Of a DNA stretch of 64,000 nucleotides, positions 62,368-64,000 are shown one piece after another. A program made the position numbers and the translations under genes. Below the pieces are notes generated by a model. It was not told where the DNA came from and ran no database searches. It saw only the letters and a program-made list of their open reading frames with translations. Within the stretch, counting starts at the first letter, position 1; the number at the start of each line of letters is the position of its first letter. The stretch spans positions 1-64,000 of the forward strand of contig JAILAR010000006.1 of the NCBI GenBank assembly GCA_024681515.1, given 5' to 3'. The stretch is from Eubacterium sp. (GTDB lineage: Bacteria > Bacillota > Clostridia > Lachnospirales > Lachnospiraceae).

Positions 62368-62664
62368 ATGAGCAAAGAGAATTCAAAACATCATAGGTTT
62401 TTTGAACATACGGAATGCGAGTATTATCCCTGTCATGCCGGCATCGAACATATCAACTGTCTGTTCTGTTACTGTCCGATGTATCATCTGGAGAATTGTC
62501 CGGGAAATCCGGAGTGGCGGGAGAAGGACGGAAGACGTGTGAAAAGCTGTGTAAACTGCACATTTCCGCACAGAGCCGAGAATTATGACGCGTTGATGCA
62601 GATCCTGAAATCAACCGCTCAGGAAAATGCATCGGATTGCGTTTCGCACCAAACAGGCGTATAA
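62368..62664 (+). CDS. Cysteine-rich small-domain protein
   Basis: ATG 62368 is used instead of the track start 62239, which lies inside cbiA. The 98 residues hold nine or more cysteines in the first 70 (TECEYYPCH, NCLFCYCPMYH, NCPGNP, SCVNCTFPH), matching the Cys-rich small domain (PF04071 type) often encoded near or fused to cobalamin genes. It probably binds zinc or another metal. The role is unknown. There is no strong ribosome site except GGAAT from the repeat element. Confidence 0.85.
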   Translation: MSKENSKHHRFFEHTECEYYPCHAGIEHINCLFCYCPMYHLENCPGNPEWREKDGRRVKSCVNCTFPHRAENYDALMQILKSTAQENASDCVSHQTGV

Positions 62665-62665
62665 T
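62637..62665 (+). promoter_or_regulatory. trkA promoter
   Basis: TTGCGT and a perfect TATAAT are spaced by 17 nt. The -35 lies in the last codons of the preceding gene. Confidence 0.7.
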
Positions 62666-62757
62666 GAGAGCCGATTTACAACACTATTTTGTGGTCTCAT
62701 GGGATCACGGAAGGGAACAGGCCGATGCACCGGGTTCGGTACACGGCAGAGAGAGGT

Positions 62758-64000
62758 ATGAATATTCTGATCGCAGGCTGCGGCCAGGTGGGAAAGTCTC
62801 TGGCTCAGCAATTAAATGAAGAGGGTCATGAGGTCACTGTCATGGACGTGGATGAGCGTGCCGTGAAGTCTGTGACCAATGCCAGCGACGTGATCGGATA
62901 CCGGGGAGACTGCACCAGTCTGGCGGCGCAGATCGAAGCCGGGATCAAGGATATGAACCTTCTGATCGCGGCGACCAACCAGGATGAGAAGAACATGCTG
63001 GCCTGCCTGATCGCGCGGAAAGCGGCGAAGATCAATACCATCGCCCGGGTGCGGGATCCGCAGTATCTGGAGGAGATGAATTTTCTGAAAGATGAATTGG
63101 GACTCTCCATGGCCATTAACCCCGAGCAGGTTGCCGCATCGGATCTGGCACGTCTGATCCAGATTCCCTCGGCGCTGGAGGTGGACACCTTTGCCAAGGG
63201 AAAAGTCAGTCTGATCCGCCTGGTGATCCCGAAGGGGTCTGTGCTGGACGGCCTGCAGCTGAAAGACTTTGCATCCAAGGTCGGGACGGCAGCCCTGATC
63301 TGCGTGGTGGAGCGTGGAAATGAGGTTGTGATCCCCGGCGGTAATTTCCGGCTGGCAGCCGGAGATTCCATATCCGTAACCCTGTCGCTGGAAAATCTGA
63401 CCGCGTTCCTGACCAAGGTCGGGATCACGGCAAGACGGATCAGAAATGTCCTGATCGCCGGTGGCGGAACCATAGCATATTATCTGGCAAAACGTCTGCT
63501 GGAAATGAAGATCTCGGTCAAGATCATTGAAATAGACAAGAAGCGCTGTGATGAACTTGCATCCGCACTGCCGAAGGCCATGGTGATCCATGGAGATGCC
63601 ACGGACAAGACGCTTCTGATGGAGGAGTCCATCGAGGACATGGATGCGGTCTGCGCCCTGATGGAGCATGACGAGGCAAATATCCTGCTGTCCCTTTTTG
63701 TAGATAAGGTCTGTGATGCAAAACGGATGATCAAGATCCACCGGAATTCCTTCGAGGAAATGGTGGCAGAACTTCCTGTGGGAACCATCATTTCCACAAA
63801 GAAGATCACGGCGGAATACATCACCCGGTTTGTCCGTTCCAAGCAGAACAGTGTGGGGAGCGGGAGCGATGTGGAAGCGTTGTACCGTCTGATGGACGGG
63901 CGCGTGGAAGCAATGGAGTTTAACGTGGGTGAGGATGCAAAGGTGACCTGGGGAACTCTGAAGGATCTGAAGATCAGAAAAAATACCCTGATCTGCTGTA
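62758..64000 (+). CDS. trkA: Trk potassium-uptake regulatory protein TrkA (partial, cut by window end)
   Basis: This ORF is missing from the track because it runs past the window edge. It starts ATG at 62758 after GAGAGG and stays open for 414 residues. Two Rossmann NAD-binding domains are seen (NILIAGCGQVGKSLAQQL at the start and NVLIAGGGTIAYYLAKRL near residue 224), each followed by an RCK_C-type domain (for example VIPKGSVLDGLQL). TrkA binds NAD(H) and gates the TrkH/TrkG potassium channel at the membrane. About 40 residues of the usual length are missing. A trkH gene would be expected just downstream. Confidence 0.93.
   Translation, partial: MNILIAGCGQVGKSLAQQLNEEGHEVTVMDVDERAVKSVTNASDVIGYRGDCTSLAAQIEAGIKDMNLLIAATNQDEKNMLACLIARKAAKINTIARVRDPQYLEEMNFLKDELGLSMAINPEQVAASDLARLIQIPSALEVDTFAKGKVSLIRLVIPKGSVLDGLQLKDFASKVGTAALICVVERGNEVVIPGGNFRLAAGDSISVTLSLENLTAFLTKVGITARRIRNVLIAGGGTIAYYLAKRLLEMKISVKIIEIDKKRCDELASALPKAMVIHGDATDKTLLMEESIEDMDAVCALMEHDEANILLSLFVDKVCDAKRMIKIHRNSFEEMVAELPVGTIISTKKITAEYITRFVRSKQNSVGSGSDVEALYRLMDGRVEAMEFNVGEDAKVTWGTLKDLKIRKNTLICC

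Overview
This window looks like a chromosomal segment of a gut-type anaerobic Firmicute, most likely a Lachnospiraceae or related Clostridia member. That is inferred from gene content: a butyryl-CoA/4-hydroxybutyrate-type CoA-transferase, Trp/Tyr-rich cell-wall-binding repeat proteins, the anaerobic (cbi-type) cobalamin pathway, a rubrerythrin, an rpsT/holA convergent pair, strong AGGAGG ribosome sites, and TTG starts. Almost all genes are on the + strand; only the SulP transporter, the Rrf2 regulator and holA are on the - strand. I saw no phage, transposase, CRISPR array or tRNA.

Layout. 1-302: the 3' end of a 23S rRNA with no 5S gene after it, closed by a bidirectional terminator shared with the convergent SulP gene. 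301-5670: a sulfur locus (SulP transporter, Rrf2 regulator, Cys-rich leader peptide with an attenuator-like hairpin, metY, cysK). 5763-10079: an unknown protein, a Na/Pi cotransporter with a repetitive charged tail, and rubrerythrin. 10151-21264: a PrsW-type protease, three sensory proteins (REC-GGDEF, hybrid histidine kinase, hybrid histidine kinase fused to DegV), a CobW-type GTPase, MntP and a CoA-transferase. 21293-31271: a C39-like cell-wall protein, LacZ, small metabolic genes, a secreted 3D-type protein and two repeat-only cell-wall-binding paralogues. 31279-37142: rpsT, holA, glgB and putP. 37187-62664: a long, interrupted cobalamin region. 62758-end: trkA, cut by the window edge.

The cobalamin region holds cobQ, cobU, cobS, a short cobU-like gene, cbiB, cobD, cbiC, cbiD, cbiF, cbiG, cbiH, a cbiJ-cbiE-cbiT triple fusion, cbiA and a Cys-rich small-domain protein. 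No cbiL, cbiK/X, cobA, cobT, cobC or adenosyltransferase was recognised, so those steps must be encoded elsewhere. Between the cobalamin genes sit unrelated genes: an isochorismatase-like hydrolase, a repeat lipoprotein with a radical SAM/SPASM enzyme, GH16 and GH5 glycosidases, a transglutaminase-like membrane protein, a HAD nucleotidase-like protein and a very large EAL protein. I saw no B12 riboswitch.

The strongest candidates for undescribed biology are: (i) a lipoprotein made of 21-residue VYGPPE-F repeats, 2 nt upstream of a radical SAM/SPASM enzyme whose Shine-Dalgarno lies in the last repeat; (ii) a Cys-rich leader ORF whose codons are exactly complementary to the arm of a downstream terminator-like hairpin, under an Rrf2-type operator; (iii) a histidine kinase-receiver-DegV fusion; (iv) a sugar-binding-like/EAL/beta-helix protein overlapping cbiG; (v) a dispersed small stem-loop element that is usually found just before start codons.
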